Origin: Streptomyces sp. BK239
Lineage (GTDB): Bacteria > Actinomycetota > Actinomycetes > Streptomycetales > Streptomycetaceae
Length of the DNA: 64,000 bases
NCBI RefSeq assembly: GCF_004217285.1
Contig: NZ_SHKS01000001.1
Coordinates: 1,275,638-1,339,637 of the forward strand
Direction of reading: 5' to 3'
Shown here: positions 52,942 to 62,006 of the stretch, piece by piece
Layout of the letters: every line of letters begins with the position of its first letter
Numbering within the stretch: position 1 is the first letter of the stretch
Position numbers and translations under genes: made by a program
Notes under the pieces: model-generated
What the model saw: the letters and a program-made list of their open reading frames with translations, nothing else
Told to the model about the DNA's origin: nothing
The model's database searches: none

Positions 52942-52984
52942 AGGTGTGACGTACGAACCCCGATAGTGGATCAGGGAAGGGCAA

Positions 52985-53014
52985 AACGGGACAGACCAAC
53001 ACGTCTGTCCCGTT
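52985..53014 (-). terminator. Intrinsic terminator with U-tract, minus strand
   Basis: AACGGGACAGAC pairs exactly with GTCTGTCCCGTT over a 6-nt loop, and on the minus strand TTTTGC follows. It lies 132 nt after the QueA-like stop and upstream of the SLT promoter, so it separates the two units. Confidence 0.8.
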
Positions 53015-53146
53015 CGGAAGGGGGTAGTTTGTGTCCTATTGACTTTCGTACGTGATGTGCGCCCTATGTGCGGGCTCACATGCCCCCTCGATCCTTCTCA
53101 CCGGCAGTTGCGCAAGCAATGCTCTGCGTGAGTGTGTGCGACTGCC

Positions 53147-54226
53147 TCACGCCCCCTGCACGACGCCCGTCCCCGGCAGGAGGAGGTGCACATCGCCGAA
53201 CTCGTGCCACAGATAGCGCCCCCGCACCGCCTGCGCGTACCCACGCTCCAGCGCGGCCCGCCCCGCCACGGCCTCCAGCATCAGCAGATGCGAGGCCTCC
53301 GGCTCGTGCAGCCCGGTCAGCAGAGCGTCCACCGCCCGCACCCCCCGCTCCGGAGTGACGACGAGATCCGTCCACCCCTCACGCGCGCGTACGACCCCGT
53401 CCGCCCCGACCGCCGACTCCACGGCCCGCACGGCCGTCGTGCCCACCGCGACCACCCGGCAGCCGGCGGCCCGCGCGGCGCCGATCGCCCGCGCCGACGC
53501 CGCGGACACCGCGAACCGCTCCGGATACGGAGGCTCGTGCGCCTCCGCCGAGGCCACCCCCGTGTGGAGCGTCACCGGCGCGAACCCCACACCACGGCTC
53601 ACCAGCTCCGCCACCAGCCGCGCCGTGAACGGCCGCGCCGCGCTCGGCATCTCCGCACTGCCCGCCCCGTCCGCGGACGGCAGCGCGAACACCGTCTGGT
53701 ACGCCGACAACGGCTGGTCCCGCTCCGTGTACGCGTACCGGATCGGACGCCCGTGCGCCCGCAGCAGCCCCGGCACCGCCCCATACGACACCCGAGCCCA
53801 CCACAACCGCCCGCTGCCCCCGCGCAGCGGCTCCTCCAGCACCAGCCCCGCACCGCCCGGCAGCCCCACCCGCGCGCCCGCCGGCCCGCCCGCACGCGCA
53901 CGCGTGGTCCCCTTCCCGTCCGGATCCCGCAGCTCGACCGCCCACCGGCCGTCGTCACCCCGGGTGGAGAAGTGCACCACCACGGGCGCGGACCCGATCC
54001 GCCCGTCCACCGCCGCCGCCAGCGTCGGCGAGGTGTTCACCACCAGCAGATCCCCGGCCCGCAGCACCGACGGCAGCTCACGGAACGCGTGATGCGTCAC
54101 CTCGGTGCCCCGCGACACCAGCAGCCTTACGTCGTCCCGCTCCCGCCCCGGCCCGCGCCGCTCGGCCGGCACCCGCGCCGACCTCCCCGCCGAAAGCCCG
54201 CCCGGCGCCCGCACGGCCGACGACAT
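53147..54226 (-). CDS. QueA-like protein (SAM:tRNA ribosyltransferase-isomerase family, divergent)
   Basis: A 359-aa protein with the QueA fold. Recognisable: DLLVVNTSPTLAAAVDGRIG near 58-77 (canonical NDTRVxxARL), VVAVGTTAVRAVESA near 255-269, and LLTGLHEPEASHLLMLEAVA near 298-317 (canonical TNFHLPxSTLLMLV). Where QueA has HVGxGTFxPV it reads LHTGVASAEAHEPPYPE. So residues near the tRNA/SAM site differ and the true substrate may not be preQ1-tRNA. Its ATG overlaps the SDR stop (TGATG). No tgt or other queuosine gene is in the window. Confidence 0.85.
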   Translation of the reverse strand: MSSAVRAPGGLSAGRSARVPAERRGPGRERDDVRLLVSRGTEVTHHAFRELPSVLRAGDLLVVNTSPTLAAAVDGRIGSAPVVVHFSTRGDDGRWAVELRDPDGKGTTRARAGGPAGARVGLPGGAGLVLEEPLRGGSGRLWWARVSYGAVPGLLRAHGRPIRYAYTERDQPLSAYQTVFALPSADGAGSAEMPSAARPFTARLVAELVSRGVGFAPVTLHTGVASAEAHEPPYPERFAVSAASARAIGAARAAGCRVVAVGTTAVRAVESAVGADGVVRAREGWTDLVVTPERGVRAVDALLTGLHEPEASHLLMLEAVAGRAALERGYAQAVRGRYLWHEFGDVHLLLPGTGVVQGA

Positions 54227-54921
54227 CACCGCACCTCCAGCAGCGCCGGCGCCGCGTACCGGCCGCTCGCCGGCCGTTCCTCGACCAGCCGCAGGAAGGC
54301 CGGCGCCACATCGCCCGGCTCCGGCCGCGCGTCCCCGTCCCCCGGCACCGCCGCCGCGTACAGGTCGGTCGCCATGTCCCCCGGATCCACCGCCCACACC
54401 CGCAGCCCCGGCTCCTCCGCCGCGAGCACCGCCGCGAGCTGGTCCAGGGCCGCCTTCGACGCCCCGTAACCGCCCCACGTCGCATACGCCTCGGCCGCCG
54501 CGTCCGAACTGACCGCGATCACCGCCCCGGCCGGCGCCGCCCGCAGCAGCGGCAGCGCCTCCTGCACCAGCCCCAGCGCCGCCACCACGTTCACCTCCAG
54601 CGCCCGCCGCAACCCGTCCAGGGCCAGCTCCTCCAGCCGCACCAGCGGCTCGACGCCCAGCGCGCTCGCGTTGCTCACCAGCAGATCGCAGCCGCCCAGC
54701 TCCCGGGCCGCGGCCACCAGCGCCGAACGGTGCCCCGCGTCCACGACGTCCCCGGCGAGCGCCTCCACCCTCGTCCCGTGCACCGCGACCGCCGCCGCCG
54801 TCTCCTTCAGCACCTCCGCGGTCCTGGCGTCCAGGACCAGGTCCCACCCCCGCGCGGCCAGCGCCTCGGCCAGCGCCCGCCCCAGCCCCTTCGACGCCCC
54901 CGTGATGATCGCTACCGGCAT
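54226..54921 (-). CDS. SDR family oxidoreductase coupled to the QueA-like gene
   Basis: A 231-aa short-chain dehydrogenase. TGASKGLGRALAEALAARG near residues 7-25, NAS motif in LLVSNASALG near 80-89, Ser in VIAVSSDAAAEAY, YGASK near 155-159. NADP preference is suggested by the basic residues after the Gly motif. Translation is coupled to the QueA-like gene, which is unusual for either family. Confidence 0.88.
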   Translation of the reverse strand: MPVAIITGASKGLGRALAEALAARGWDLVLDARTAEVLKETAAAVAVHGTRVEALAGDVVDAGHRSALVAAARELGGCDLLVSNASALGVEPLVRLEELALDGLRRALEVNVVAALGLVQEALPLLRAAPAGAVIAVSSDAAAEAYATWGGYGASKAALDQLAAVLAAEEPGLRVWAVDPGDMATDLYAAAVPGDGDARPEPGDVAPAFLRLVEERPASGRYAAPALLEVR

Positions 54922-55081
54922 GACGAACCGTCCCCTCGTCCGAACCGCCGCACGGCGGTCCCCTCACGCTAGGAACGCCCCCGCCCCCACCGCCTCGGCC
55001 GTCGGACCGGCGCCACCGGGACCCTTCGTCGTACACCCCGGCGCCCGGGCTCCGCGAGCCACGTCCACGAGAGGGGGACCC

Positions 55082-55095
55082 CGGACCTAGGTCCG
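55082..55095. promoter_or_regulatory. 14-bp palindrome before the two-component operon
   Basis: CGGACCTAGGTCCG is a perfect palindrome 66 nt before the kinase start. Its GGACC...GGTCC halves resemble DevR/NarL-type boxes, so the response regulator encoded downstream may bind it. TACCGT at 55149-55154 is a candidate -10 close to the ATG. Confidence 0.45.
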
Positions 55096-55160
55096 CGGCC
55101 CTACCCCGGTGCGTCACGGGTCCGATCCGCGGTGTCGCACCCCGCCGGTACCGTGAGGAC

Positions 55161-56330
55161 ATGAGTCAAGGCCCCCGGTCCGGCCTCGCCGCGGTGAGCT
55201 CCGCGCTGCTGGCCATGAGCAGGCACCTGGAGGTGCGCGACGTCCTCAAGACGATCGTCGCCTCCGCCCGCGAACTGCTCGACGCGCAGTACGCCGCGCT
55301 CGGCGTCCCGGACGACCACGGAGGCTTCGCCCAGTTCGTCGTCGACGGCGTCAGCGAGGAGCAGTGGAAGGCCATCGGCCCCCTGCCCCGCCAGCACGGC
55401 ATCCTCGCCGCCATGCTCCACCAGGCCCGCCCCGAGCGCCTCGCCGACGTCCGCGAGGACCCCCGCTTCGAGGGCTGGCCCGCCGCCCACCCCGACATGT
55501 CCGACTTCCTGGGCCTGCCCATCCGCGACGGCGACGAGATCATCGGCGCCCTCTTCCTGGCCAACAAACTGCGCCCGGAGAACGCGGACACCCCGGACCG
55601 GAAGGGCGAGAGCGGCTGCGGCTTCACCGAGGACGACGAGGAACTCCTCTCCATCCTCGCGCAGCACGCCGCGATCGCCCTCACCAACGCCCGCCTCTAC
55701 GAGCGCAGCCGCGAACTCACCATCGCCGAGGAACGCTCCCGGCTCGCCCACGAGTTGCACGACGCGGTCAGCCAGAAGTTGTTCTCCCTGCGCCTCACGG
55801 CCCAGGCCGCCGCCGCCCTCGTCGACCGCGACCCCTCCCGCGCCAAGGGCGAACTCCAGCAGGTCACCACGCTCGCCGCCGAAGCCGCCGACGAACTGCG
55901 CGCGGCCGTCGTGGAGTTGCGCCCCGCCGCACTCGACGAGGACGGCCTCGTCGCCACCCTGCGCACCCACGCCCAGGTCCTCGACCGCGCCCACACCGCG
56001 CGCGTCACCTTCGCCAGCCGAGGCGTCCGCGCCCTCCCCGCCGCACAGGAGGAGGCCCTGCTGCGCGTCGCCCAGGAGGCGCTGCACAACGCCCTTCGCC
56101 ACTCCGGGGCCGACCACGTCGACGTCACCCTCCACAAACGCGGCCCCGACACGGTGCTGCGCGTCACCGACGACGGCAAGGGCTTCGACCCCACCACGGT
56201 CCGCCGCGCCGGTCGCCACCTCGGCCTGGTCTCGATGCGGGACCGGGCCGGCGGGATCGGCGGCAGCCTGACGGTGGAATCGGCGCCCGGGAAGGGCACC
56301 ACGATCGAGATGGAGGCCCCCGGTGGCTGA
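55161..56330 (+). CDS. GAF-domain sensor histidine kinase (NarL/DevS type)
   Basis: A 389-aa cytoplasmic kinase without membrane helices. GAF domain about residues 22-180 ([40 protein letters not shown]). The HisKA_3 dimer helix with phospho-acceptor His in [19 protein letters not shown] near 194-212, then the ATPase with [13 protein letters not shown] near 310-322 and [10 protein letters not shown] near 335-344. The signal could be redox or a small ligand. Its stop overlaps the regulator's start. Confidence 0.92.
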   Translation: MSQGPRSGLAAVSSALLAMSRHLEVRDVLKTIVASARELLDAQYAALGVPDDHGGFAQFVVDGVSEEQWKAIGPLPRQHGILAAMLHQARPERLADVREDPRFEGWPAAHPDMSDFLGLPIRDGDEIIGALFLANKLRPENADTPDRKGESGCGFTEDDEELLSILAQHAAIALTNARLYERSRELTIAEERSRLAHELHDAVSQKLFSLRLTAQAAAALVDRDPSRAKGELQQVTTLAAEAADELRAAVVELRPAALDEDGLVATLRTHAQVLDRAHTARVTFASRGVRALPAAQEEALLRVAQEALHNALRHSGADHVDVTLHKRGPDTVLRVTDDGKGFDPTTVRRAGRHLGLVSMRDRAGGIGGSLTVESAPGKGTTIEMEAPGG

Positions 56331-56964
56331 CCCAATCAAGGTGCTGCTCGTCGACGACCACCAGGTCGTCCGCCGGGGACTGCGCACGTTCCTCGAGGTG
56401 CAGGACGACATCGAAGTCGTCGGCGAGGCCTCCGACGGAGCCGAAGGCGTCGCCCGCGCCGAGGAGTTGAAGCCCGACGTCGTGCTGATGGACGTCAAGA
56501 TGCCCGGCATGGACGGCGTGGAGGCGCTGCGCACCCTCCGTGAACTCGCCAACCCCGCACGCGTGTTGATCGTCACCAGCTTCACCGAACAGCGCACGGT
56601 GGTCCCCGCCCTGCGCGCCGGCGCCGCCGGATACGTCTACAAGGACGTGGACCCCGACGCGCTGGCCGGCGCGATCCGCTCCGTCCACGCCGGGCACATC
56701 CTGCTCCAGCCGGAGGTCGCGGGCGCGCTCCTGTCCCAGGAGGAAGCCAACTCGGGCCAGGGCAGGGGAGGTTCGCTCACGGAGCGGGAGCGGGAGGTGC
56801 TGGGTCTGATAGCGGACGGCCGCTCCAACCGCGAGATCGCCCGCGCCCTGGTGCTCTCGGAGAAGACGGTCAAGACCCACGTCTCCAACATCCTGATGAA
56901 ACTCGACCTCGCCGACCGCACCCAGGCCGCCCTGTGGGCCGTACGCCACGGAGCGGCCGGCTGA
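56323..56964 (+). CDS. NarL/FixJ family response regulator
   Basis: A 213-aa regulator. Receiver domain: acidic pair [14 protein letters not shown] near 10-23, phospho-acceptor Asp in [13 protein letters not shown] near 56, Thr/Ser in LIVTSF, Lys in YVYKDVD. LuxR-type HTH from [20 protein letters not shown] (about 148-167) to [14 protein letters not shown] start lies 8 nt inside the kinase gene. Confidence 0.93.
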   Translation: MADPIKVLLVDDHQVVRRGLRTFLEVQDDIEVVGEASDGAEGVARAEELKPDVVLMDVKMPGMDGVEALRTLRELANPARVLIVTSFTEQRTVVPALRAGAAGYVYKDVDPDALAGAIRSVHAGHILLQPEVAGALLSQEEANSGQGRGGSLTEREREVLGLIADGRSNREIARALVLSEKTVKTHVSNILMKLDLADRTQAALWAVRHGAAG

Positions 56965-56969
56965 CAGCC

Positions 56970-57089
56970 GCCGGGTGACGGGGGAGGGGGACGCAGCCGG
57001 CACCCCGCCGGGCTCAGGACCGTGCCGCGTTCAGCATCCCGCCGGGTGACGGGGGGAGGGGGACGCAGCCGGCACCCCGCCGGGCTCAG
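56970..57089. repeat. 48/49-nt direct duplication after the response regulator
   Basis: Copies 56970-57017 and 57041-57089 differ by one extra G: GCCGGGTGACGGGGG, AGGGGGACGCAGCCGGCACC, CCGCCGGGCTCAG. The 23-nt spacer is not repeated. Likely replication slippage in a GC-rich non-coding tail. Confidence 0.85.
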
Positions 57090-57092
57090 CAC

Positions 57093-57117
57093 CCCGCCGG
57101 GCCCGGCTCCCGGCGGG
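57093..57117. terminator. Hairpin between the response regulator and the next gene
   Basis: CCCGCCGGG and CCCGGCGGG pair over CCCGGCT, between convergent genes. Confidence 0.65.
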
Positions 57118-57129
57118 CGCACCCTCACC

Positions 57130-57906
57130 TCACCCCCACGTCTCCCCGACGGAGTTGTACGCGGCGACCTGCGCCCGCCGGGCCGTCCGCTCCACCGGCC
57201 GCAACGCCTCCCCGCGCGCCGCCATCTCGGAAGCGCTCACCGCGCCCCCCTCCCCCCGCTCCTGAGCCAGGGACACCAGCAACGACACCCGCTGCGCCAA
57301 CTCCAGCACCCGCACCGCCCGAGGCGGATACCCCGGCGCCAGCACCTCCCGCCCCCGCTCCGCCCGCGCCCGGTACGCCTCGATCGCCGCCTCCGCCACC
57401 GGCCCCGCCCCCGCCACGTCCAGCCGCGACAGCACGGCCGTCGCCTCCCGCAACGCCTCCGCCAGCTCCCGCTCAGCCTCGCCCAGTGACGGCACATCCG
57501 CGGGCGGCGCCTCCCGTACCGCGAGGCAGTGCCACACCACCTCCACGTGCACATCGCCCGAGGGCCCGGCCTCGGACACCTCGGGCACCAGCCCGAACGC
57601 CGCCCCGTGACACACCACCGCCTCCCGCGCGTCCAGCGCCCGCGCGTTGAACTCCGGCGGCCCGCTCAACCCCAGCGGATGCCCCGGCGCGGGCAGCGCC
57701 AGCCGCAGCCCGCGCACCCCCAGCGCCCGAAGCCGCCCCAGCGCCAGCGTGAGCCCGACGGGAGCCGTCTCGCCGGGCAGCCCCTCCACCCGGTGCACCG
57801 CGTCCTCCCCGACGATGGCGAGCACGGCGTCGTCCGGCGAGACAAGTCCGGCCAAAAGGGCGTTTCCCCAAGCAGCAAGGCGACCAGAGCGCGGTTCCGA
57901 AAGCAT
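57130..57906 (-). CDS. Conserved actinobacterial protein of unknown function
   Basis: A 258-aa soluble protein. The N-terminal half is alpha/beta (NALLAGLVSPDDAVLAIVGE, LGRLRALGVRGLRLALPAPG), the C-terminal half helical (about 135-258; AERELAEALREATAVLSRLD, VLELAQRVSLLVSLAQERG). No catalytic motif is clear. It stands alone; its upstream region is occupied by a MITE-like element. Confidence 0.78.
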   Translation of the reverse strand: MLSEPRSGRLAAWGNALLAGLVSPDDAVLAIVGEDAVHRVEGLPGETAPVGLTLALGRLRALGVRGLRLALPAPGHPLGLSGPPEFNARALDAREAVVCHGAAFGLVPEVSEAGPSGDVHVEVVWHCLAVREAPPADVPSLGEAERELAEALREATAVLSRLDVAGAGPVAEAAIEAYRARAERGREVLAPGYPPRAVRVLELAQRVSLLVSLAQERGEGGAVSASEMAARGEALRPVERTARRAQVAAYNSVGETWG

Positions 57907-57918
57907 CCCCCCACCCTA

Positions 57919-58030
57919 GGGCGTGCCTCGAAAGCCCCTGCCCCACTGCCTTAAGGGCGTGAGAGGCACCCCCGTCGACGCCGCGAGCCCCGCCCTCCGG
58001 GCGGCCGACGCGGCTTTCGAGGCACGTCCC
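57919..58030. mobile_element. MITE-like element, 112 bp
   Basis: Terminal inverted repeats CGTGCCTCGAAAGCC (57922-57936) and GGCTTTCGAGGCACG (58012-58026) match over 15 bp and extend into GGG/CCC with one inserted base. The inside has no frame with homology. Such CGTGCCTCGAAAGC ends recall transposase-less relatives of IS elements. No clear target duplication is visible. It fills the gap 57907-58227 between divergent genes together with the promoter of the ABC gene. Confidence 0.6.
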
Positions 58031-58227
58031 AGGCTCACTGATCGAAACCCGTCCCGCCGTCGCCCGGAACCGTCGGAAGGGCCCAAGGACCGGACCGAGG
58101 GGACGGGTCCCCCGACCGGTGGCGTAGATTTTCCCGGAGGGCCGCGCCCACCCGCGCGCGGCGGTCCGAGCCACAGGCGTACGCGACGACCGAGTCCGGC
58201 CACACTGCAAGGGGAGACAACGCGCTC

Positions 58228-59025
58228 ATGAGCGATGTTCTGGAGCTTCAGGACGTATCCGTGGTCCGTGAGGGCCGGGCTCTCGTGGACCAGGTCTCCT
58301 GGTCGGTCAAGGAGGGCGAGCGCTGGGTCATCCTCGGCCCCAACGGAGCCGGCAAGACGACCCTGCTGAACGTCGCCTCCAGCTACCTCTACCCGAGCAA
58401 GGGCACCGCCACCATCCTCGGCGAGACCCTCGGGACCCCCGGCACCGACGTCTTCGAGCTGCGCCCCCGCATCGGCATGGCCGGCATCGCCATGGCCGAC
58501 AAGCTGCCCAAGAGCCAGACGGTCCTGCAGACCGTCCTCACCGCCGCCTACGGCATGACGGCCGGCTGGCAGGAGGAGTACGAGGCCGTCGACGAGCAGC
58601 GCGCCCGCGCCTTCCTCGACCGCCTCGGCATGAGCGACTACCTGGAGCGCAGGTTCGGCACCCTCTCCGAGGGCGAGCGCAAGCGCGCCCTCATCGCCCG
58701 CGCCCTGATGACCGACCCCGAGCTGCTCCTCCTCGACGAGCCCGCCGCCGGCCTCGACCTCGGCGGCCGCGAGGACCTCGTACGCCGCCTCGGCCGCCTC
58801 GCCCGCGACCCCATCGCCCCGTCGATGATCATGGTCACGCACCACGTCGAGGAGATCGCCCCCGGCTTCACCCACGTCCTCATGATCCGCCAGGGCAAGG
58901 TCCTCGCCGCCGGCCCGGTCGAGCTGGAGCTCACCTCCCGCAACCTCTCCCACTGCTTCGGCCTGCCCCTCGTCGTGGAACAGGTCGGCGACCGCTGGAC
59001 CGCCCAGGGCCTCCCGATGTCCTGA
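58228..59025 (+). CDS. Stand-alone ABC transporter ATP-binding protein
   Basis: A 265-aa ATPase. Walker A GPNGAGKTT near residues 41-49, Q-loop region, signature LSEGERKR near 146-153 (E instead of the usual G-Q), Walker B LLLLDEPAAGLD near 168-179, H-loop MVTHHVEE near 203-210. It resembles ModF/molybdate-type ATPases, but no permease gene is adjacent, so the partner is unknown. GGGGAG lies 13 nt before the ATG, a long spacing. Confidence 0.87.
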   Translation: MSDVLELQDVSVVREGRALVDQVSWSVKEGERWVILGPNGAGKTTLLNVASSYLYPSKGTATILGETLGTPGTDVFELRPRIGMAGIAMADKLPKSQTVLQTVLTAAYGMTAGWQEEYEAVDEQRARAFLDRLGMSDYLERRFGTLSEGERKRALIARALMTDPELLLLDEPAAGLDLGGREDLVRRLGRLARDPIAPSMIMVTHHVEEIAPGFTHVLMIRQGKVLAAGPVELELTSRNLSHCFGLPLVVEQVGDRWTAQGLPMS

Positions 59026-59109
59026 CCCGCCCCCGCGGACGGCACATCCCGGCGACCGCCCCCTTTCGCGCCCTGTCGACAGGGGGACCCTCGGTCCTAC
59101 GATGAACGC

Positions 59110-59541
59110 GTGGACGACATCGACGCGTGGGTGTGGTGGCTCGTCGGCGCGGCAGCACTGGGCATTCCGCTCGTGGTGACCGCCATGCCGGAGTTCGGCA
59201 TGTTCGCGGCCGGCGCCGTCGCGGCCGCGGTCGCCGCGGGACTCGGCTTCGGCGCCGTCACCCAAGTCCTCGTGTTCGTCGCGGTGTCCGTCGCCCTCAT
59301 CGCCGTAGTCCGCCCCATCGCGAACCGGCATCGCACCCAGCGCCCCCAATTCGCCACCGGAGTGGACGCGTTGCGCGGAAAGCAGGCCGTCGTCCTGGAA
59401 CGCGTCGACGGCTCGGGCGGACGCGTCAAGCTCGCCGGGGAGGTCTGGTCGGCCCGAGCGCTCGACACGGACCGCGCCTACGAGGTCGGACAGGAGGTCG
59501 ACGTCGTGGAGATCGAGGGGGCCACGGCGATCGTCATCTGA
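59110..59541 (+). CDS. NfeD family membrane protein
   Basis: A 143-aa protein: two or three helices (about 6-65), then an OB-fold domain (about 80-143, VLERVDGSGGRVKLAGEVWS, VVEIEGATAIVI). NfeD proteins pair with SPFH/stomatin proteins, one of which is encoded next. TACGAT ends 6 nt before the GTG, so the transcript may be leaderless. Confidence 0.9.
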   Translation: MDDIDAWVWWLVGAAALGIPLVVTAMPEFGMFAAGAVAAAVAAGLGFGAVTQVLVFVAVSVALIAVVRPIANRHRTQRPQFATGVDALRGKQAVVLERVDGSGGRVKLAGEVWSARALDTDRAYEVGQEVDVVEIEGATAIVI

Positions 59542-59626
59542 CCCCGCGCATCCGGCCCCGCACAGCTGACCTTGCACAACTCCCGCACGACGTAAGTGAA
59601 CCGAACGGCCCACGAGCCACACGACG

Positions 59627-59673
59627 GTCTGTCAGACTCGACCAGCAAGATCTTCGACAAGCATAAGATCTTC
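59627..59673. promoter_or_regulatory. Palindrome and two AAGATCTTC repeats before the SPFH gene
   Basis: GTCTGTCAGAC (59627-59637) is a perfect palindrome around a T. AAGATCTTC at 59647-59655 and 59665-59673, 18 bp apart, are identical and each contains a palindromic AAGATCTT. All lie within 85 nt of the SPFH start. Possible regulator or Gbn (GATC) sites. Confidence 0.45.
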
Positions 59674-59710
59674 CAGAAGCGCCGAGGCGGAGAAGGGTAC
59701 GGGGAACGCG

Positions 59711-60670
59711 ATGGAACCGGTCATCATCGTCCTGATCATCCTGGTGGTGTTGGTCTTCATCGCCCTGATCAAGACGATCCAGGTCATCCCGCAGGCGAGC
59801 GCCGCCATCGTCGAGCGCTTCGGCCGCTACACGCGGACGCTCAACGCGGGCCTCAACATCGTCGTCCCGTTCATCGACACCATCCGCAACCGCATCGACC
59901 TGCGCGAACAGGTCGTGCCCTTCCCGCCCCAGCCGGTGATCACCCAGGACAACCTGGTCGTCAACATCGACACGGTCATCTACTACCAGGTCACCGACGC
60001 CCGGGCCGCCACCTACGAAGTCGCCAGCTACATCCAGGCGATCGAGCAGCTCACCGTCACCACCCTGCGCAACATCATCGGCGGCATGGACCTCGAACGC
60101 ACCCTGACCTCCCGCGAGGAGATCAACGCGGCCCTGCGCGGCGTCCTCGACGAAGCGACCGGCAAGTGGGGCATCCGCGTCAACCGCGTCGAGCTCAAGG
60201 CCATCGAACCGCCCACCTCCATCCAGGACTCGATGGAGAAGCAGATGCGCGCCGACCGCGACAAGCGCGCCGCGATCCTCACCGCCGAAGGCACCCGCCA
60301 GGCGGCCATCCTCACCGCCGAGGGCGAGAAGCAGTCCCAGATCCTGCGCGCGGAGGGCGAGGCCAAGGCCGCCGCCCTGCGCGCCGAAGGCGAAGCCCAG
60401 GCCGTGCGCACGGTCTTCGAGGCCATCCACGCCGGCGACCCGGACCAGAAGCTGCTCTCCTACCAGTACCTCCAGATGCTCCCGAAGATCGCCGAGGGCG
60501 ACGCCAACAAGCTCTGGATCGTCCCCAGCGAGATCGGCGACGCCCTCAAGGGTCTCTCCGGCGCCATGGGCAACTTCGGCAACTTCGGCGGCGGTTCGAG
60601 CAGCGGCACCAACGGCGGCAGCACCGAGAAGCGCATCCCGGAACGCCGCGAGAAGCCGTCGATCGACTGA
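59711..60670 (+). CDS. SPFH/band-7 (stomatin-like) membrane protein
   Basis: A 319-aa protein with an N-terminal helix (residues 3-20, IIVLIILVVLVFIALI) and the SPFH domain (about 28-185, ASAAIVERFGRYTRTLNAGL, RIDLREQVVPFPPQPVITQD). A coiled-coil with AEGTRQAAILTAEGEKQSQI and two further AEGE repeats follows (about 190-235), then a Gly/Ser-rich end. It oligomerises at the membrane and with NfeD forms a microdomain pair. Confidence 0.93.
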   Translation: MEPVIIVLIILVVLVFIALIKTIQVIPQASAAIVERFGRYTRTLNAGLNIVVPFIDTIRNRIDLREQVVPFPPQPVITQDNLVVNIDTVIYYQVTDARAATYEVASYIQAIEQLTVTTLRNIIGGMDLERTLTSREEINAALRGVLDEATGKWGIRVNRVELKAIEPPTSIQDSMEKQMRADRDKRAAILTAEGTRQAAILTAEGEKQSQILRAEGEAKAAALRAEGEAQAVRTVFEAIHAGDPDQKLLSYQYLQMLPKIAEGDANKLWIVPSEIGDALKGLSGAMGNFGNFGGGSSSGTNGGSTEKRIPERREKPSID

Positions 60671-60700
60671 CGGCACCTCAGGGCCCCCAGGGACACACGG

Positions 60701-61207
60701 CTAGGCCGCGTCCACGGACAGCCACTCCGGCAACGCGGCCAGGTCCTCCTGACCGAGCGCCAGCAACATCGCGTCCTGAGGCGAGGGTTCGAACGGCTCC
60801 CGCAGCAACGGCATCCCCGCCTGCTCCGGAGTCCGGTCCGCCTTACGGTGGTTGTCCTCCGCGCACGAGGCGACCGTGTTCAGCCACGAGTCCCGCCCGC
60901 CCTGCGCCCGCGGCACCACGTGGTCCACGGTCGTCGCCCGCCGTCCGCAGTACGCGCACCGGTGCCGGTCCCTGACCAGCACCCCTCGCCTCGACCACGG
61001 TGCTTGTCTTCGGAACGGCACCCGCACGAACCTGCACAGCCGGATCACCCGGGGCGCCGGTATGTCGACCGCGGCTCCCCGCATCCGCAGTTCGGGGTGG
61101 GCCTGCTCGACGACAGCCTTGTCCTGAAGCACGAGAACGACGGCTCGGTTCAACGTCACCGTCGACAGCGGCTCGAAGCTCGCGTTCAGTACCAGCGTGT
61201 CCCGCAT
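60701..61207 (-). CDS. HNH endonuclease family protein
   Basis: A 168-aa protein. Zinc/HNH motif: CAYCGRRATTVDHVVPRAQG near residues 85-104, then WLNTVASCAEDNHRKADRTP near 108-127, with the Cys pair, catalytic His-Asp region and Asn/His. The N-terminal LVLNASFEPLSTV is typical of actinobacterial HNH proteins without known partner. Not part of a restriction system here. Confidence 0.88.
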   Translation of the reverse strand: MRDTLVLNASFEPLSTVTLNRAVVLVLQDKAVVEQAHPELRMRGAAVDIPAPRVIRLCRFVRVPFRRQAPWSRRGVLVRDRHRCAYCGRRATTVDHVVPRAQGGRDSWLNTVASCAEDNHRKADRTPEQAGMPLLREPFEPSPQDAMLLALGQEDLAALPEWLSVDAA

Positions 61208-61341
61208 ACCAGCCCACCTCCTGTGTGCACCGGCCCACCCCCTGGCGGGCTGGGATCAACTCTGGCCGGGCACGCCGAGATGGACAACGCAATATCTGCT
61301 GCTCCGAAGCGGGGTGGCCCCCGCGACCCCGGCAACAAAAA

Positions 61342-61379
61342 TGCCCGCCTCTGATCAATTCCAAGACCAGAGGCGGGCA
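61342..61379 (-). terminator. Intrinsic terminator of the YbhB gene
   Basis: On the minus strand TGCCCGCCTCTG and CAGAGGCGGGCA form a 12-bp stem followed by TTTTTGTTG, a real U-tract. It lies 25 nt after the YbhB stop. Terminates before the HNH gene. Confidence 0.88.
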
Positions 61380-61403
61380 AACGTTGAATGAACGATGACG
61401 AGG

Positions 61404-61943
61404 TCAGTTCCCGGCGGAAACCTCGTACTCACCGATCAGCTGTGCGCGCGCGAGCGTGTGGAAGCGCAGGTTGAAACCGACCGCGGCCGGCGACGCGTCG
61501 GAGTCCGGCCCCAGCTTCTCCTGGTCCACCGCGTACACCGTGAACACGTACCGGTGCGGACCGTCCCCGGGCGGCGGAGCGGCACCCACGAACTCCTTGG
61601 TCCCGGCGTCGTTGCGCGCGTGCACGGCGCCCTCCGGCAGCCCCTCGAACTTGCCGCTGCCCGCACCGACCGGCAGCTCCGTCACCGAGGCCGGAAGGTC
61701 GAAGACGACCCAGTGCCAGAACCCGCTCCCCGTCGGAGCGTCGGGGTCGTAGCAGGTCACGGCGAAGCTCTTGGTCTCCGGCGGAAAGCCCTCCCACCGC
61801 AGGTGCGGCGAGGTGTTCCCCGCCGCCTGGACCTGAGCACTCCTGAGCGTCGCCCCTTCCACGACGTCCTCGCTCGTCACCGTGAACGACGGCACGGGCG
61901 GATGGAAGTCGTGGGGCAGCGGCCGCCGCTTGAGCTCGGTCAC
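61404..61943 (-). CDS. YbhB/YbcL family (Raf kinase inhibitor-like) protein
   Basis: A 179-aa PEBP-fold protein. [20 protein letters not shown] near residues 64-83 and the ligand-pocket motif [18 protein letters not shown] near 122-139 are characteristic. The role in bacteria is unclear. GTG start with AGGAGG 7 nt upstream. No signal peptide. Confidence 0.92.
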   Translation of the reverse strand: MTELKRRPLPHDFHPPVPSFTVTSEDVVEGATLRSAQVQAAGNTSPHLRWEGFPPETKSFAVTCYDPDAPTGSGFWHWVVFDLPASVTELPVGAGSGKFEGLPEGAVHARNDAGTKEFVGAAPPPGDGPHRYVFTVYAVDQEKLGPDSDASPAAVGFNLRFHTLARAQLIGEYEVSAGN

Positions 61944-62006
61944 CTCGGTACCTCCTGAATCGGTTCTGGAGTCAGTAGTTCCGTTCCGTGCCGAGCCTAG
62001 AACAGG

